The position numbers and the translations under genes are program-made. The notes beneath the pieces are model-generated. The model did no database searches, had not been told where the DNA came from, and saw only the letters and a list, made by a program, of their open reading frames with translations. From contig NZ_CP061008.1 of assembly GCF_014490035.1 (NCBI RefSeq), positions 310,001-374,000 on the forward strand: a stretch of 64,000 bases of DNA, read 5' to 3'. Shown here piece after piece: positions 33,308 to 43,187 of the stretch (position 1 is the first letter of the stretch; each line of letters begins with the position of its first letter). The DNA is from Achromobacter xylosoxidans (lineage in GTDB: Bacteria; Pseudomonadota; Gammaproteobacteria; Burkholderiales; Burkholderiaceae_B).

Positions 33308-34737
33308 TGGCCGCACAAGCGCCCGAAGGCGGCGTGGCCGCGGTATCGGAGATCCCTTCGTTGGACCGGTTGCTGAATGCGCCGGCCATGCGCGCCGCGC
33401 TGGACGAGCACGGCCGCACCCAGGTGGTGGCGGCGCTGCGCCGGGATTTGGACGCGATGCGCGAACGTGCGCTGGCCGGCGGGCTGCCGCGCCAGGAGCT
33501 CGACGCCGACGTCGTGGCCGCGCGCGTGGCCGCGGCATTGGCCCGGACGGCCGAGCGGAAGCTGCGGGCCGTGTACAACCTGACCGGCACGGTGCTGCAC
33601 ACCAACCTGGGCCGGGCGCTGCTGCCCGACGAGGCGGTGGCCTCGGTGCTGCGCGCGCTCACCACCCCCGCCAACCTGGAGTTCGACCTGGACACCGGCG
33701 GGCGCGGCGACCGCGACGACCTGATCGATGAACTGTTGTGCGAACTGACGGGGGCCGAGGCCGCTACCGTCGTCAATAACAATGCGGCCGCCGTGCTGCT
33801 GATGCTGAACGCGCTGGCGGACCGGCGCGAAGTCGTGGTGTCCCGCGGCGAACTGGTCGAAATCGGCGGCGCGTTTCGCATTCCGGACATCATGAAGCGC
33901 GCCGGGGCCAAGCTGGTCGAAGTTGGCACCACCAACCGCACCCATGCCGCCGACTACGAAAACGCCCTCGGCCCGCGCACCGCCATGCTGATGAAGGTGC
34001 ATTGCAGCAACTACGCGGTCACCGGTTTCACCAAGAGCGTGAGCGTGGCCGAGGTGGCGGCGCTGGCGCACGCGCGCGGCCTGCCCGCTACCGTGGACCT
34101 GGGCAGCGGCACGCTGGTCGATCTGACCCAGTTCGGCCTGCCCAAGGAAGACACCGTGCGCGAAACCATCGCGGCCGGCGCGGACCTGGTCACTTTCAGC
34201 GGCGACAAACTGCTGGGCGGGCCGCAGGCCGGCCTGCTGGTGGGTCGCAAGGACCTGATCCGCAAGATCAAGAAGAACCCGCTCAAGCGCGCCCTGCGCG
34301 TCAGCAAGCTGACACTGGCGGCCTTGGAGCCGGTGTTGGGTCTGTACCGTGCGCCCGAGTTCCTGGCCCAGCGCTTGACCACCTTGCGCTTGTTGACCCG
34401 CCCGCAGCGCGACATCCAGCCGCAGGCCGAACGCCTGCGCGGCGTCCTGGCGCAGGCGGCGGGCGAACACTACGCGGTCGAGGCCGTACCCATGTTCAGC
34501 CAGATCGGCAGCGGCGCCTTGCCCGTGGACCAACTGCCCAGCTACGGCCTGGCCGTGCGCTACACCGGCAGCGGCCGCGCCGGACGGCACCTGGACAAGC
34601 TGGAGACGCAATTGCGCCGCCTGCCCGTGCCCGTGATCGGCCGCATTGCCGACGACGCCCTCTGGCTGGACCTGCGTTGCCTGGAAGCGCGCGACGAAGC
34701 GGCCTTCGCCGCGCAACTCGCGGAGCGCCTGGCGTGA
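33307..34737 (+). CDS. selA: L-seryl-tRNA(Sec) selenium transferase
   Basis: Pyridoxal-phosphate enzyme that converts seryl-tRNA(Sec) to selenocysteyl-tRNA(Sec) with selenophosphate. Length 476 is usual. The PLP-binding lysine is Lys301 in [13 protein letters not shown]. The N-terminal tRNA-binding domain ([21 protein letters not shown]) and the [11 protein letters not shown] stretch are characteristic. It lies between fdhE (1-base overlap) and selB (4-base overlap), a tight translational unit. Confidence 0.97.
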   Translation: MAAQAPEGGVAAVSEIPSLDRLLNAPAMRAALDEHGRTQVVAALRRDLDAMRERALAGGLPRQELDADVVAARVAAALARTAERKLRAVYNLTGTVLHTNLGRALLPDEAVASVLRALTTPANLEFDLDTGGRGDRDDLIDELLCELTGAEAATVVNNNAAAVLLMLNALADRREVVVSRGELVEIGGAFRIPDIMKRAGAKLVEVGTTNRTHAADYENALGPRTAMLMKVHCSNYAVTGFTKSVSVAEVAALAHARGLPATVDLGSGTLVDLTQFGLPKEDTVRETIAAGADLVTFSGDKLLGGPQAGLLVGRKDLIRKIKKNPLKRALRVSKLTLAALEPVLGLYRAPEFLAQRLTTLRLLTRPQRDIQPQAERLRGVLAQAAGEHYAVEAVPMFSQIGSGALPVDQLPSYGLAVRYTGSGRAGRHLDKLETQLRRLPVPVIGRIADDALWLDLRCLEARDEAAFAAQLAERLA

Positions 34738-36671
34738 TCATCGGCACCGCAGGCCATATCGACCACGGCAAGACCACGCTGGTGCGGGCGCTGACCGGCG
34801 TCGATACCGACAGGCTCAAGGAAGAAAAGGCGCGCGGGATTTCCATCGAGCTGGGCTACGCCTACACCCCGCTGCCCAACGGCGACGTGCTGGGCTTCAT
34901 CGACGTGCCGGGGCACGAGAAGCTTGTGCACACCATGGCGGCCGGCGCCAGCGGCATCGATTTCGGCCTGCTGGTGGTGGCGGCGGACGACGGCGTCATG
35001 CCGCAGACGCGCGAACACCTGGCGATCCTGGCTTTGCTGGGCGTGGAACGCGGCGCGGTGGCGTTGACCAAGACCGACCGCGCCGATGCCGCGAGATTGC
35101 AGGCAGTGCGCACGGAAATCGCCGAACTGTCCGCGGGCACCTTCTTGCAGAACGCCCCGCTGTACGCCGTATGCGCGGCGCAGGCCGACGACCCGGGCGT
35201 GGCGCAACTGAAGGCCTATCTGCACGCCGAGGCGCAAGCCCTGCGCCAGCGCGACAGCGCGGGCCTGTTCCGGCTGGCGGTCGATCGCGTGTTCACCCTG
35301 GCCGGCCATGGCACGGTGGTGACAGGCACGGCCCATGCCGGGCTGGCGCGCGCGGACGACGACGCTGCCGACTTGCGGCTGATGCCTGCAGGCACGCGCG
35401 TGCGCGTGCGCAGCATCCATGCCCAGAACCAGGCCAGCGAAACCGGCGCGGCGGGCCAGCGCTGCGCCTTGAATCTCGCAGGCATGGACAAGAACGCCAT
35501 CGCGCGCGGCGACTGGATCGCGGATGCGCGCTGCTTCCTGCCGTCGCGCCATGTCGACGTGGCGCTGACGCTGCTGGCATCCGCCGACGCGCCGGTGCGC
35601 GCCTGGGCGCCGCTGCATGTGCACATCGGCGCCGCGCGCCACGTGGCGCACGTGGTGCCGCTGAGCGCGGAATCGCTGGCGCCCGGACAGTCCGGCTGGG
35701 TGCAGCTGGTGTTCGACGATCCTGTTTGTGTCATGCCGGGCGACCGCTACATTGTGCGCAACGCGCAGGCCACGCGCACGGTCGGCGGCGGCCGGGTGCT
35801 GGATCCGAACGCCCCGGACCGCAAGCGCCGGTCCGCCGCGCGCATGCAGTGGCTGCAGGCGCTGGCGGCCATGCTGGACGGCGCCGGCCTGCATCCCGTG
35901 CTGGAGCATGCCGCGCTGGGGCTGGACGAAGACGCCTTGCAGCGCCTGACGGGCAAGCCCGTGAGCGAGATCCCTGCGCCGCCCGCAGCGGTGTGGCTGG
36001 AGGCGCGTACGCCGCAGGCGCCGCGCACCCTGATCCTGGCGGCGCATTGGGATGCGCTGCGCGCCCGCGTGGAGCAGGCGCTGGCTGCTTTCCATCAAGG
36101 CGCGCCCGACGAACCAGGCCCCGACGGTCCGCGTTTGCGCCGCATGGCCATGCCCGCCGGCCCGGATGCGTTATGGCAGGCGGCGCTGGACGATCTGCAG
36201 CGCGATGGCCGCATCGTGCGCAATGGCCCCTGGCTGCACCTGCCGGGCCATAGCGCGACCTTGGCGCCCGAGGAATCGGCGCTGGCCGCGCGCGTGCTGC
36301 TGCTGCTGCTGGCGGCCGGCGCCTTCGATCCGCCCTGGGTGCGCGATCTCGCCCGCACGCTGGGTGAGCCCGAAGACCGCATGCGGCAACTGCTGCGCAA
36401 GCTGTTGCGGCGCGGCGAAGTGGCCCAGGTGGTGAAGGACCTGTTCTATCATCGCGACCAGGTGGCGGCGCTGGCGGCGCTGGCGCAAGGCCTGGCGGCG
36501 CAGCCCGAGGGCTTGAACGCCGCCTCGTTCCGCGACGCCACGGGTCTGGGCAGGAAGCGCGCGATCCAGATCCTGGAGTTCTTCGACCGCGTGGGATATA
36601 CCCGGCGCTTGCGCGATGCGCACGTGTTGCGCCAGGAAAGCGCCTACGGAAGCCCGCGGCAGGCGCAGTAA
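34734..36671 (+). CDS. selB: Selenocysteine-specific elongation factor
   Basis: GTPase that delivers selenocysteyl-tRNA to ribosomes at UGA codons with a SECIS. The 645-residue protein begins at a GTG overlapping the selA stop (GTGA). G1 is GHIDHGKT at residues 6-13, G3 DVPGHEK near residue 57 and G4 TKTD near residue 112. C-terminal winged-helix domains (about residues 440-640, including [21 protein letters not shown] and [21 protein letters not shown]) bind the SECIS loop. Confidence 0.96.
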   Translation: MIIGTAGHIDHGKTTLVRALTGVDTDRLKEEKARGISIELGYAYTPLPNGDVLGFIDVPGHEKLVHTMAAGASGIDFGLLVVAADDGVMPQTREHLAILALLGVERGAVALTKTDRADAARLQAVRTEIAELSAGTFLQNAPLYAVCAAQADDPGVAQLKAYLHAEAQALRQRDSAGLFRLAVDRVFTLAGHGTVVTGTAHAGLARADDDAADLRLMPAGTRVRVRSIHAQNQASETGAAGQRCALNLAGMDKNAIARGDWIADARCFLPSRHVDVALTLLASADAPVRAWAPLHVHIGAARHVAHVVPLSAESLAPGQSGWVQLVFDDPVCVMPGDRYIVRNAQATRTVGGGRVLDPNAPDRKRRSAARMQWLQALAAMLDGAGLHPVLEHAALGLDEDALQRLTGKPVSEIPAPPAAVWLEARTPQAPRTLILAAHWDALRARVEQALAAFHQGAPDEPGPDGPRLRRMAMPAGPDALWQAALDDLQRDGRIVRNGPWLHLPGHSATLAPEESALAARVLLLLLAAGAFDPPWVRDLARTLGEPEDRMRQLLRKLLRRGEVAQVVKDLFYHRDQVAALAALAQGLAAQPEGLNAASFRDATGLGRKRAIQILEFFDRVGYTRRLRDAHVLRQESAYGSPRQAQ

Positions 36672-36694
36672 CCGGTATCATGGGCGGCCACCGT

Positions 36695-36790
36695 GGAAGG
36701 CATTCGTGCCCGGTGGCACGGCTGGGCTTCAAACCCAGTTGGGGGCGTCAGACGTTCCCAGGTAGGTTCGACTCCTGCTGCCTTCCGCCA
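36695..36790 (+). tRNA. selC: tRNA-Sec (anticodon TCA)
   Basis: Length 96 with an encoded CCA (36788-36790). The 8-bp acceptor stem is GGAAGGCA (36695-36702) with TGCCTTCC (36779-36786). The extended 6-bp D stem is CGTGCC/GGCACG with a 4-base loop. The anticodon stem CTGGG/CCCAG has TCA at 36729-36731, and a long variable arm (GGGGGCGT/ACGTTCCC) follows. Each trait is specific to selenocysteine tRNA. It starts 23 bases after selB. Confidence 0.97.
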
Positions 36791-36806
36791 TCTCTTGCGC
36801 GGCGCA

Positions 36807-37346
36807 CTAAGCCCGCAGCATCCCCGTCACTACGCCGCCTACCCGGTCCGAGTTCCAGTCCAGCTGTCCCAGATGCCAATATCGGACGGATCCGCCGCGG
36901 TCCACCAGATAGTTGGCGGGCAGGCCGACCGCGTCCCATTGCTTTGACGCCGTGCTGTTCCTGTCGTGCAGCACGGTGCCCGCGACCGGCCATTTCGCCA
37001 GAAAGGTGTTGATCCTGGCCGCCGAATCGCCGACGTTCACGGCCACCAGGCGCAGGCCTTCCTCGCGATGGCGTTTGGCCATGGCGGACATGATGGGGAT
37101 TTCATCGCGGCAAGGGTCGCATGAGGTGGCCCAGAAGCTGACGATGATCACGTTGCCGCGCCAGGAGGCGAGTTTCTTCTCGCGGCCGGCCAGGTCGGGC
37201 AAGGCCAGCGGCGGCGTGGACGCGGTCCAGGGCGCCCAGTCCGGGCCGGTGGCCTTCTTGAGCGCATCGTCGCTGGCGGCCCGGGCATACCAGGGCAGGG
37301 CCGCCAGCGACAGGCCGGACTGCAGGAGTAGGCGGCGGCTGATCAT
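36807..37346 (-). CDS. TlpA-like thioredoxin-fold protein
   Basis: Exported thiol-disulfide protein of 179 residues with signal MISRRLLLQSGLSLAALPWYARA, which carries a twin-arginine-like pair. The redox motif is Cys76-D-P-Cys79 in FWATSCDPCRDE, typical of TlpA/ResA proteins. It is encoded 31 bases upstream (on the minus strand, downstream) of a transglutaminase-like gene and may share its transcript. It lies in the middle of the selenium island, but no selenium role is evident. Confidence 0.88.
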   Translation of the reverse strand: MISRRLLLQSGLSLAALPWYARAASDDALKKATGPDWAPWTASTPPLALPDLAGREKKLASWRGNVIIVSFWATSCDPCRDEIPIMSAMAKRHREEGLRLVAVNVGDSAARINTFLAKWPVAGTVLHDRNSTASKQWDAVGLPANYLVDRGGSVRYWHLGQLDWNSDRVGGVVTGMLRA

Positions 37347-37377
37347 GGCGGTCCCCGTGGGTGGACAGTAGGTGGGC

Positions 37378-38478
37378 TCAGATGGAAAGCGGCTTGGCGC
37401 TGAGCTTGTAGCTGAAGCTGGCGGGATCCAGGCTGTCCAGCCGCCCGTCCGAGGTTTCGCCGTTGGGGTACATCAGGAACGGCACGGGGCCGTGGGTAGC
37501 GCCCGGCAGGACCACGTCGTGGCCGTGGTTGTACGCCACCCAGTTCATTTCCCAGGCGCCGAACAGCATGACGCGCGCGGCGCGCACCTTGGGGTCGGTC
37601 AGCGGCAGTTCGCCGGGCGGCTCCTCCAGCATGACCTTGCGCACGTCGGCGGGGTCCACCGGCACCCAGCCGTAGCCCGCGGCATAGAACTCGGCGCGGC
37701 AGTGCTGCGCCTTGGTGACGTCGCCAGCCTTGCCCAGGCTTTTGTAGCCGAACTCGGAGTCCGCCACGCGCAGGCCGTAGGCGTCGCGGGCGGGTATGCC
37801 GGCGGCGCGGGCCAGCGCGACAAACAGGGAGTTGATGTCGGCGCACTTGCCGTTCAGATCGTTGGCCGTGAGCATGTAGCGCACGTCGCCCACGCCGCAG
37901 CCGCGGGTGGACGCGGTCCTACAGGTGTTCTCCACCACCCATTCGTAGATGGCGCGGGCCTGCGCCAGATCGCCGCGGTGGCCGCGCGTGATGCGGTCGG
38001 CGGTGCTCTTGACGATGCCGTCGGTGGGTAGCAGCGCGGTGGGCTGGAGGAATTCGCGCAGCGCGGCGGCGCTTTCGCGGGGGGCGCCGGCCGAGGGCGG
38101 CTGGCTCAGGTCCACGCGCCGGTTGCGGGTCTGGAAGCGGCTGGTGACCGTGACCTGGCGCGGCGCCTGCGCGTCAGGCCATTGCACGGCCAGCATCTGC
38201 ACGCCGTAGCCGGGCGCCTGGGTCAGTTGGGCGACGCCGCCGCCGCTGACCTGCCAGGCGCTCTGTGCGCCGCGCTGGTAAGAGGTGTCCGTGGCGTAGG
38301 GAACCGGAATCCAGATGCGCGCGTGCGCGCCCGGATCCTGCACGGTGATGTCGGTGGTCAGTTCGAAGGCGCGCCATCCGGTGCTGACGGGGGCGAGTCC
38401 CGCGCGCGCCGCCCTGGGCAGGGTCGCGCTGGCGGCGCACAGGGCGCCCGAGAAACGGAGGAAATGTCGGCGATCCAT
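37378..38478 (-). CDS. Exported transglutaminase-like protein
   Basis: Cysteine-protease-fold protein of 366 residues with a twin-arginine signal (RRHFLRFSG at residues 3-11). The Cys-His-Asp core is seen in LNGKCADINSLFVALARAAG (Cys near residue 207), AQHCRAEFYAAG and VPVDPADV. The ATG at 38478 has GAGGGCT before it, so it is preferred over a GTG at 38493. It forms a pair with the TlpA-like gene. The substrate is unknown; family members include peptidases and cross-linkers. Confidence 0.87.
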   Translation of the reverse strand: MDRRHFLRFSGALCAASATLPRAARAGLAPVSTGWRAFELTTDITVQDPGAHARIWIPVPYATDTSYQRGAQSAWQVSGGGVAQLTQAPGYGVQMLAVQWPDAQAPRQVTVTSRFQTRNRRVDLSQPPSAGAPRESAAALREFLQPTALLPTDGIVKSTADRITRGHRGDLAQARAIYEWVVENTCRTASTRGCGVGDVRYMLTANDLNGKCADINSLFVALARAAGIPARDAYGLRVADSEFGYKSLGKAGDVTKAQHCRAEFYAAGYGWVPVDPADVRKVMLEEPPGELPLTDPKVRAARVMLFGAWEMNWVAYNHGHDVVLPGATHGPVPFLMYPNGETSDGRLDSLDPASFSYKLSAKPLSI

Positions 38479-38617
38479 GTAGCCCTCACTCACGGTGAAG
38501 ATTGGCTGTCGGTGCGCCCGGGGCCGGGCGGCCGTCCGTTGCTGCGTGCTGCTGGATCATCATAGGGCCAATCCCGGGGGCGGTGCTATCCTTTTCCACT
38601 GACCTATGGAGATTCAG

Positions 38618-39682
38618 ATGACCACCCAGGATGTTGCCAGCGCGGCGGTGCCGCGATTGACTTCGCTTTCGCACGGCGGCGGCTGCGGCTGCAAGATCGC
38701 GCCCGGCGTGCTGTCCGAGCTGCTCAAGCGCTTCGGCCCGGCGGTCAGCTACCCCGATCTGCTGGTGGGGACCGAGACGGCCGACGACGCGGCGGTCTAC
38801 CGTCTGAACGACGAACAGGCGCTCATCGCCACCACCGATTTCTTCATGCCCATCGTCGACGACCCCTACGACTTCGGCCGCATCGCCGCGACCAACGCGC
38901 TGTCGGACGTGTACGCGATGGGCGGCACGCCCATCATGGCACTGGCCATCGTGGGCATGCCGATCAACGTGCTGCCGCACAGCGTCATCGCCGACATCCT
39001 GCGCGGCGGCGAAGCCGTCTGCAAGGACGCCGGCATTCCGGTGGCCGGCGGCCACAGCATCGACTCCGTTGAACCCATCTATGGCCTGGCGGCGATGGGC
39101 CTGGTGCATCCCGCCCGCATCAAGCGCAACGCCGACGCGCGCGCCGGCGATGTGCTGATCCTGGGCAAGGCATTGGGCGTGGGCATTCTGTCGGCCGCGC
39201 TGAAGAAGAACCGGCTGGACGACGCTGGCTACCGCGCCATGATCACCGAGACCACCCGCTTGAACCGGCCCGGCCCGGCGCTGGCCGCCATGGAAGGCGT
39301 GCACGCCATCACCGACGTGACCGGCTTCGGCCTGTTGGGGCATACGCTGGAAATGGCGCGCGGCGCGCAACTGACGGCGCATGTGCGGCGCGATGCGCTG
39401 CCCTGGCTGCCCGGCGTGCAGGCCTTTGCTGCGGATGGCGTCATCACCGGCGCGTCCGGCCGCAACTGGGCCTCCTATGGCGCGTCCGTGCGCCTGGGCG
39501 AGGGCGTGAGCGACACGGAGCGCGCCTTGTTGACTGATCCGCAGACCGCGGGCGGACTGCTGGTGGCCTGCTCGCCGGACGCCGCGCAGGCGGTGCTGGA
39601 CCTGTTCCGCCAGCACGGCTTCGAGCAAGCGGCCGTCATCGGCGACATGCGGGCGGGCGAACCCGAAGTGCGCGTCGACTGA
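38618..39682 (+). CDS. selD: Selenide, water dikinase (selenophosphate synthase)
   Basis: Makes selenophosphate from selenide and ATP, the selenium donor for SelA. It has 354 residues from the ATG at 38618 (GGAG just upstream); an in-frame ATG 12 bases earlier is weaker. The catalytic Cys23 and Lys26 are in HGGGCGCK, and the site normally Cys or Sec is a cysteine, so SelD itself needs no selenium. ATP-grasp-like AIR-synthase motifs follow (GTETADDAAVY, TDVTGFGLLGH). It is divergent from the transglutaminase-like gene. Confidence 0.97.
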   Translation: MTTQDVASAAVPRLTSLSHGGGCGCKIAPGVLSELLKRFGPAVSYPDLLVGTETADDAAVYRLNDEQALIATTDFFMPIVDDPYDFGRIAATNALSDVYAMGGTPIMALAIVGMPINVLPHSVIADILRGGEAVCKDAGIPVAGGHSIDSVEPIYGLAAMGLVHPARIKRNADARAGDVLILGKALGVGILSAALKKNRLDDAGYRAMITETTRLNRPGPALAAMEGVHAITDVTGFGLLGHTLEMARGAQLTAHVRRDALPWLPGVQAFAADGVITGASGRNWASYGASVRLGEGVSDTERALLTDPQTAGGLLVACSPDAAQAVLDLFRQHGFEQAAVIGDMRAGEPEVRVD

Positions 39683-39704
39683 AAACCCCTGGCAGGCCTG
39701 GGCG

Positions 39705-41771
39705 CTAGCGCGCCTGGCCGGCGCGGCCCAATTCCTGCACCTGGTAGTTGATCTGCCAGTGCAGCAGCTCGGTGTAGGCGTTCAGGCGGACCTGCTCCGC
39801 CCATTGTTCCGCCGTCGCGTCCTGCTCCGCCTCCAGCGCCAGTCCCGATGGACCTGCCCAGGGCAGGATGCGGCCGGGTTTGCCCTGCCGGAACACCCCT
39901 TCATCGGTCAGCAGCACGTGCTTGCTGTTGAAGCCGAAACACCAGGCCGGATCGGGCTGGGCGGCCAGCAGGTCGCAGCCGCTGCGGAAGTAAGGAGTCT
40001 CCGGGAGGCTCAGGTGATACAGCGTGGGCAGGATGTCCTTGTGGCTGCCTACGCGCGCCGGGTCGTAACGCGCCTGTGTCCGGTAGGCCGGCGGCACATA
40101 CAGGTAGAACGGCACGGCGCGCGCCAGCGCCGCGTCCTTCGGATCCTGATAGTCGATGCCCAGGATGTTGTGGTCGCCGGTCACGGCGACGATGGTCCGC
40201 GACGCGTAGTCCGATGCCTTCAGGCGCGTCAGGAAGCCCCCCAACTGATCGTTGGCATAGCGCAGCGTGTCGAATGCGGCCGCCAGCGTGTCCCAGGTCT
40301 TGAAGTAGGGCAGGCTGGCCACATCGTCCAGGGGCAGGCCGCCGCGCTGGCCGCCGTCGGGCACGATGAACGGAGGATGGTGGGTGGTGGACAAGGCCAC
40401 GATGAATAGCGGCTGGCCGTCCTGGGTGCCTTGCGCCAGCCGCTCTTCGATATAGCGGAACATGTACTCGTCGGGCACGCCCCAGGTTCCCGTCCGTGCT
40501 TGGGGATAACGCATTCTGAGGGTCTGCTGATCCACGAATTCATGCGCGCCCAGCTTGGTGGCGAAGACGCCGAGGTTGCGCCAGGTGGCGGCGCCGGAGG
40601 TGACGAAGACGACCCGGTAGCCGCGTTGCAGAAAGGGCGTGAAGGCGTTGCTGGCGAATGGCGTGTCCACCGCCGACGATTGGCCGACGGCGGCAATGGG
40701 GCTGCGCACCAGCAGCAGGCTCAAGGATTCTATGGTGCCGTTGCCTTCGGCCACGAAGCGCTCGAATACCCAGTCCTCGCGCCAGTGCGGACGCAGTGCG
40801 CCGAGCAGGTCGCGGTCGGGATTGTCATAAGCGTTCAGATGCGCGCCCATGCTCTCCATGACCTGCAGCACCACGTGGGGCGGTCTTGCGGCTGCTGCGG
40901 AGTTGGGTGCGGTTGTGGCCATGAATGGCCGCAGGCCGTTGTCCGGCCAGCCCAGAAAACGCTCGTAGAGCAAGCGCCCCTCGCGCAAGGTGACGGGTTC
41001 GAAGCGCTTGTCGTTGCCGCGGTCGGACAGGGCCCACGAAAAGGCCGAGACGCCATTGGGCGCGATGTCATTGAGCAGGCGCAGCGACGAGATGCTGGTG
41101 TCGTCCTTGTTGAGCGGAAACTTGCCCAGCGATCCTCTACAGGCCAGCACGGTGATGCCTATGATCAGCGCAAACCGCAACAGGCTGGGAATGAACGCGC
41201 GGCGCTTGAACCGCCTGCCTTGCACCCAGCCGCGCCAACGGCGGCCGAGCCACCAGGTCCCCGCCAGCACCGCCGCCAGCAGCAGGCCTGCCTGCGCCAA
41301 CGGGTAGCCATGCCACAGGGTCATCAGGATGGCCTGGGTGTCGTCGTCCACCAGCCCGAACACGAAGATGTCGATGGAACGGGAAAATGTGGCGAAGTAG
41401 AAGACGCTGACGATCGTGATGGCCGCGAACAGCGTCGCCATGGCTGCGCCCAGTCCCGGCAGATGGTGCTGCCAACGCCGTTGCAGCCCGGGTCTGGCCG
41501 CCGCCGCCATGGACAGGAGCAGCAGCGCCGAACAGGCGATGCTGGCGACCTTGATGTCGAACAGCAGCCCTGTCGCCAGGCTGCGCCGCACGTCCTGCGG
41601 CAGCGCGTCATAAGTCCCCGGCGCGGCATAGCGCAGCAGCAGGTAGCCGCGTCCGGCGCTTTGCGCCAGGACGCTGATCAGCCAAGGGGCCAGCAGGACC
41701 AGGAAGGATCGCTGAAAATTGACGAACCAGTCTTGCCACCCGAGCGCCGGACGGAAATGCCTAATCAACAT
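39705..41771 (-). CDS. LTA-synthase/sulfatase-family membrane protein
   Basis: Membrane phosphoglycerol/phosphoethanolamine transferase-like protein of 688 residues. About five N-terminal helices fill residues 10-230. An extracytoplasmic sulfatase-fold domain follows at about 290-610 with nucleophile-region GNGTIESLSLLLV near residue 345 and metal motifs GDHNIL and SHKDILPTLY. This is the LtaS/OpgB/EptA architecture. In Gram-negatives such proteins decorate periplasmic glucans or lipid A. Its exact acceptor is unknown. Confidence 0.85.
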   Translation of the reverse strand: MLIRHFRPALGWQDWFVNFQRSFLVLLAPWLISVLAQSAGRGYLLLRYAAPGTYDALPQDVRRSLATGLLFDIKVASIACSALLLLSMAAAARPGLQRRWQHHLPGLGAAMATLFAAITIVSVFYFATFSRSIDIFVFGLVDDDTQAILMTLWHGYPLAQAGLLLAAVLAGTWWLGRRWRGWVQGRRFKRRAFIPSLLRFALIIGITVLACRGSLGKFPLNKDDTSISSLRLLNDIAPNGVSAFSWALSDRGNDKRFEPVTLREGRLLYERFLGWPDNGLRPFMATTAPNSAAAARPPHVVLQVMESMGAHLNAYDNPDRDLLGALRPHWREDWVFERFVAEGNGTIESLSLLLVRSPIAAVGQSSAVDTPFASNAFTPFLQRGYRVVFVTSGAATWRNLGVFATKLGAHEFVDQQTLRMRYPQARTGTWGVPDEYMFRYIEERLAQGTQDGQPLFIVALSTTHHPPFIVPDGGQRGGLPLDDVASLPYFKTWDTLAAAFDTLRYANDQLGGFLTRLKASDYASRTIVAVTGDHNILGIDYQDPKDAALARAVPFYLYVPPAYRTQARYDPARVGSHKDILPTLYHLSLPETPYFRSGCDLLAAQPDPAWCFGFNSKHVLLTDEGVFRQGKPGRILPWAGPSGLALEAEQDATAEQWAEQVRLNAYTELLHWQINYQVQELGRAGQAR

Positions 41772-41866
41772 CTTGGGAGCAGGGTTACGGATCAGCGCCG
41801 CAATCTACCGGAGCAACCATCCCAAGTTATGAAGATCTGTATAAATTTTGTAGCGCGGCGCCGCGC

Positions 41867-42784
41867 CTACGCGGTCAGGTCGCGCGCGGTGGCTTCGGCC
41901 TGTTCGATCAGCCAGCGTGTGACGACCTCGGCGTCCGGCGTGGCGCGGCGCGTATTGCGCACCAGCCAGTAGGCGTGCTCGGTGGCGCTGGCGGCCTGGC
42001 CGCCGACGGCCTCCAGACGTTTGTCCGCCAGCATCGGCGCAATCAGCGCCAGCCGGCCCAGCGCGATGCCGTGGCCCGCCAGCGCCGCGTGCACGATCTG
42101 GTCGTACTGGTTGAAGCGCAGCATGCCCCGGGTGGGCACGCGGGCCAGGCCGCGCGCATTCAGCCATTCCGACCATTGCAGCCAGGGACGTGTCGGGTCG
42201 TCGAATTCCAGCAGCACGTGGCGTTGCAGTTCCTCGGCATCCAGCAGGCGGGCCTTGAGCGAGGGGTGGGCCACCGGCACCACGGCCTCGCCGAACAGCC
42301 AGGTTGCGCTGTCCGGCACGCCGTCGCGCAGGCTGTAGCGGATGGCGATATCCACGCTTTCGCGGTCTATGTCGATCAGCCGGTTGTCGGCCGCCACGCG
42401 CACGTCGATGTGCGGATGCGCCGCCTGGAAGTCCCCCAACCGCGGCAGCAGCCACAGCGAGGCCACGCCTATGGTCGTGGTCACGGTAACGGGCGTGCGG
42501 CGCTCGGGGGCGCGCAGCTGCTCGGTCAGGTCGCCCAGCTGGCTCAGCCATACGTCGGCCATGCGGAACAGCTGTGCGCCCTCGGAGGTGAACGACACGC
42601 TGCGGAATCCGCGCACCAGCAGGGGCACGCCCAGGTGGGCCTCCAGCGCCCGGATCTGGCGGCTCACGGCCGACTGGGTCACATGCAGATCCTGCGCGGC
42701 CAGGGTGATGCTCATGCGGCGGCCCACGGCCACGAAGCCTCGGACCAGATCAAGCGGTGGGAGTTTGGCCAGCGGATATGGCAT
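41867..42784 (-). CDS. LysR-family regulator (GcvA-like)
   Basis: Regulator of 305 residues with the winged helix at residues 9-66 (LDLVRGFVAVGRRMSITLAAQDL, TQSAVSRQIRALEA) and a substrate-binding domain with the GcvA-type VTVTTTIGVASLWLLPRL start. It is divergent from the small DUF2917 gene at 42928. A LysR/DUF2917 divergent pair is a recurring arrangement in this bacterial order, so the small gene is the likely target. Confidence 0.92.
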   Translation of the reverse strand: MPYPLAKLPPLDLVRGFVAVGRRMSITLAAQDLHVTQSAVSRQIRALEAHLGVPLLVRGFRSVSFTSEGAQLFRMADVWLSQLGDLTEQLRAPERRTPVTVTTTIGVASLWLLPRLGDFQAAHPHIDVRVAADNRLIDIDRESVDIAIRYSLRDGVPDSATWLFGEAVVPVAHPSLKARLLDAEELQRHVLLEFDDPTRPWLQWSEWLNARGLARVPTRGMLRFNQYDQIVHAALAGHGIALGRLALIAPMLADKRLEAVGGQAASATEHAYWLVRNTRRATPDAEVVTRWLIEQAEATARDLTA

Positions 42785-42927
42785 TCGTAAAACTCATGCG
42801 TGTCGGACGGAAATGTCGCTTGAGCAATAGTACCTCCAGGGCGTTCAATAGGACTCAGACGACGGGTGTAGGGCGCATAGCCCCGCCATCCGCCGCGATC
42901 GCCGCCGCCGCGGCCCAGGGGTACGCC

Positions 42928-43164
42928 ATGATCCAGGTATGTTGCACTGCGGGAATGTCATTTCGTCTGGCCGGCGGCTCGACTATGCTGCTCAAACGCG
43001 CCTCGGGCGTCCGCATCGTGTGTCACGCCGGCACCTTGTGGCTGTCCGAATATCAGCGTTTCGATGACAGCGTGCTTCAAGCCGGTGATTCCATCACCGT
43101 CGGCAGCGATCGCGATGTCGTTCTCAGCGGCCTGCCGGATGCGCAGGTCGCGCTAATTTCGTAG
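42928..43164 (+). CDS. DUF2917 small protein
   Basis: Small cytoplasmic protein of 78 residues. The DUF2917 core is visible: LKRASGVRIVCHAGTLWLSEY followed by DDSVLQAGDSITVGSDRDVVLSGL. I chose the ATG at 42928 with AGGGG upstream; the ATG at 42955 is also possible. No function is known. It is followed 23 bases later by the DsbA-like isomerase gene, possibly in one transcript. Confidence 0.78.
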   Translation: MIQVCCTAGMSFRLAGGSTMLLKRASGVRIVCHAGTLWLSEYQRFDDSVLQAGDSITVGSDRDVVLSGLPDAQVALIS

Positions 43165-43187
43165 CAGCTTGTCCCGGAGCTCCAGTC

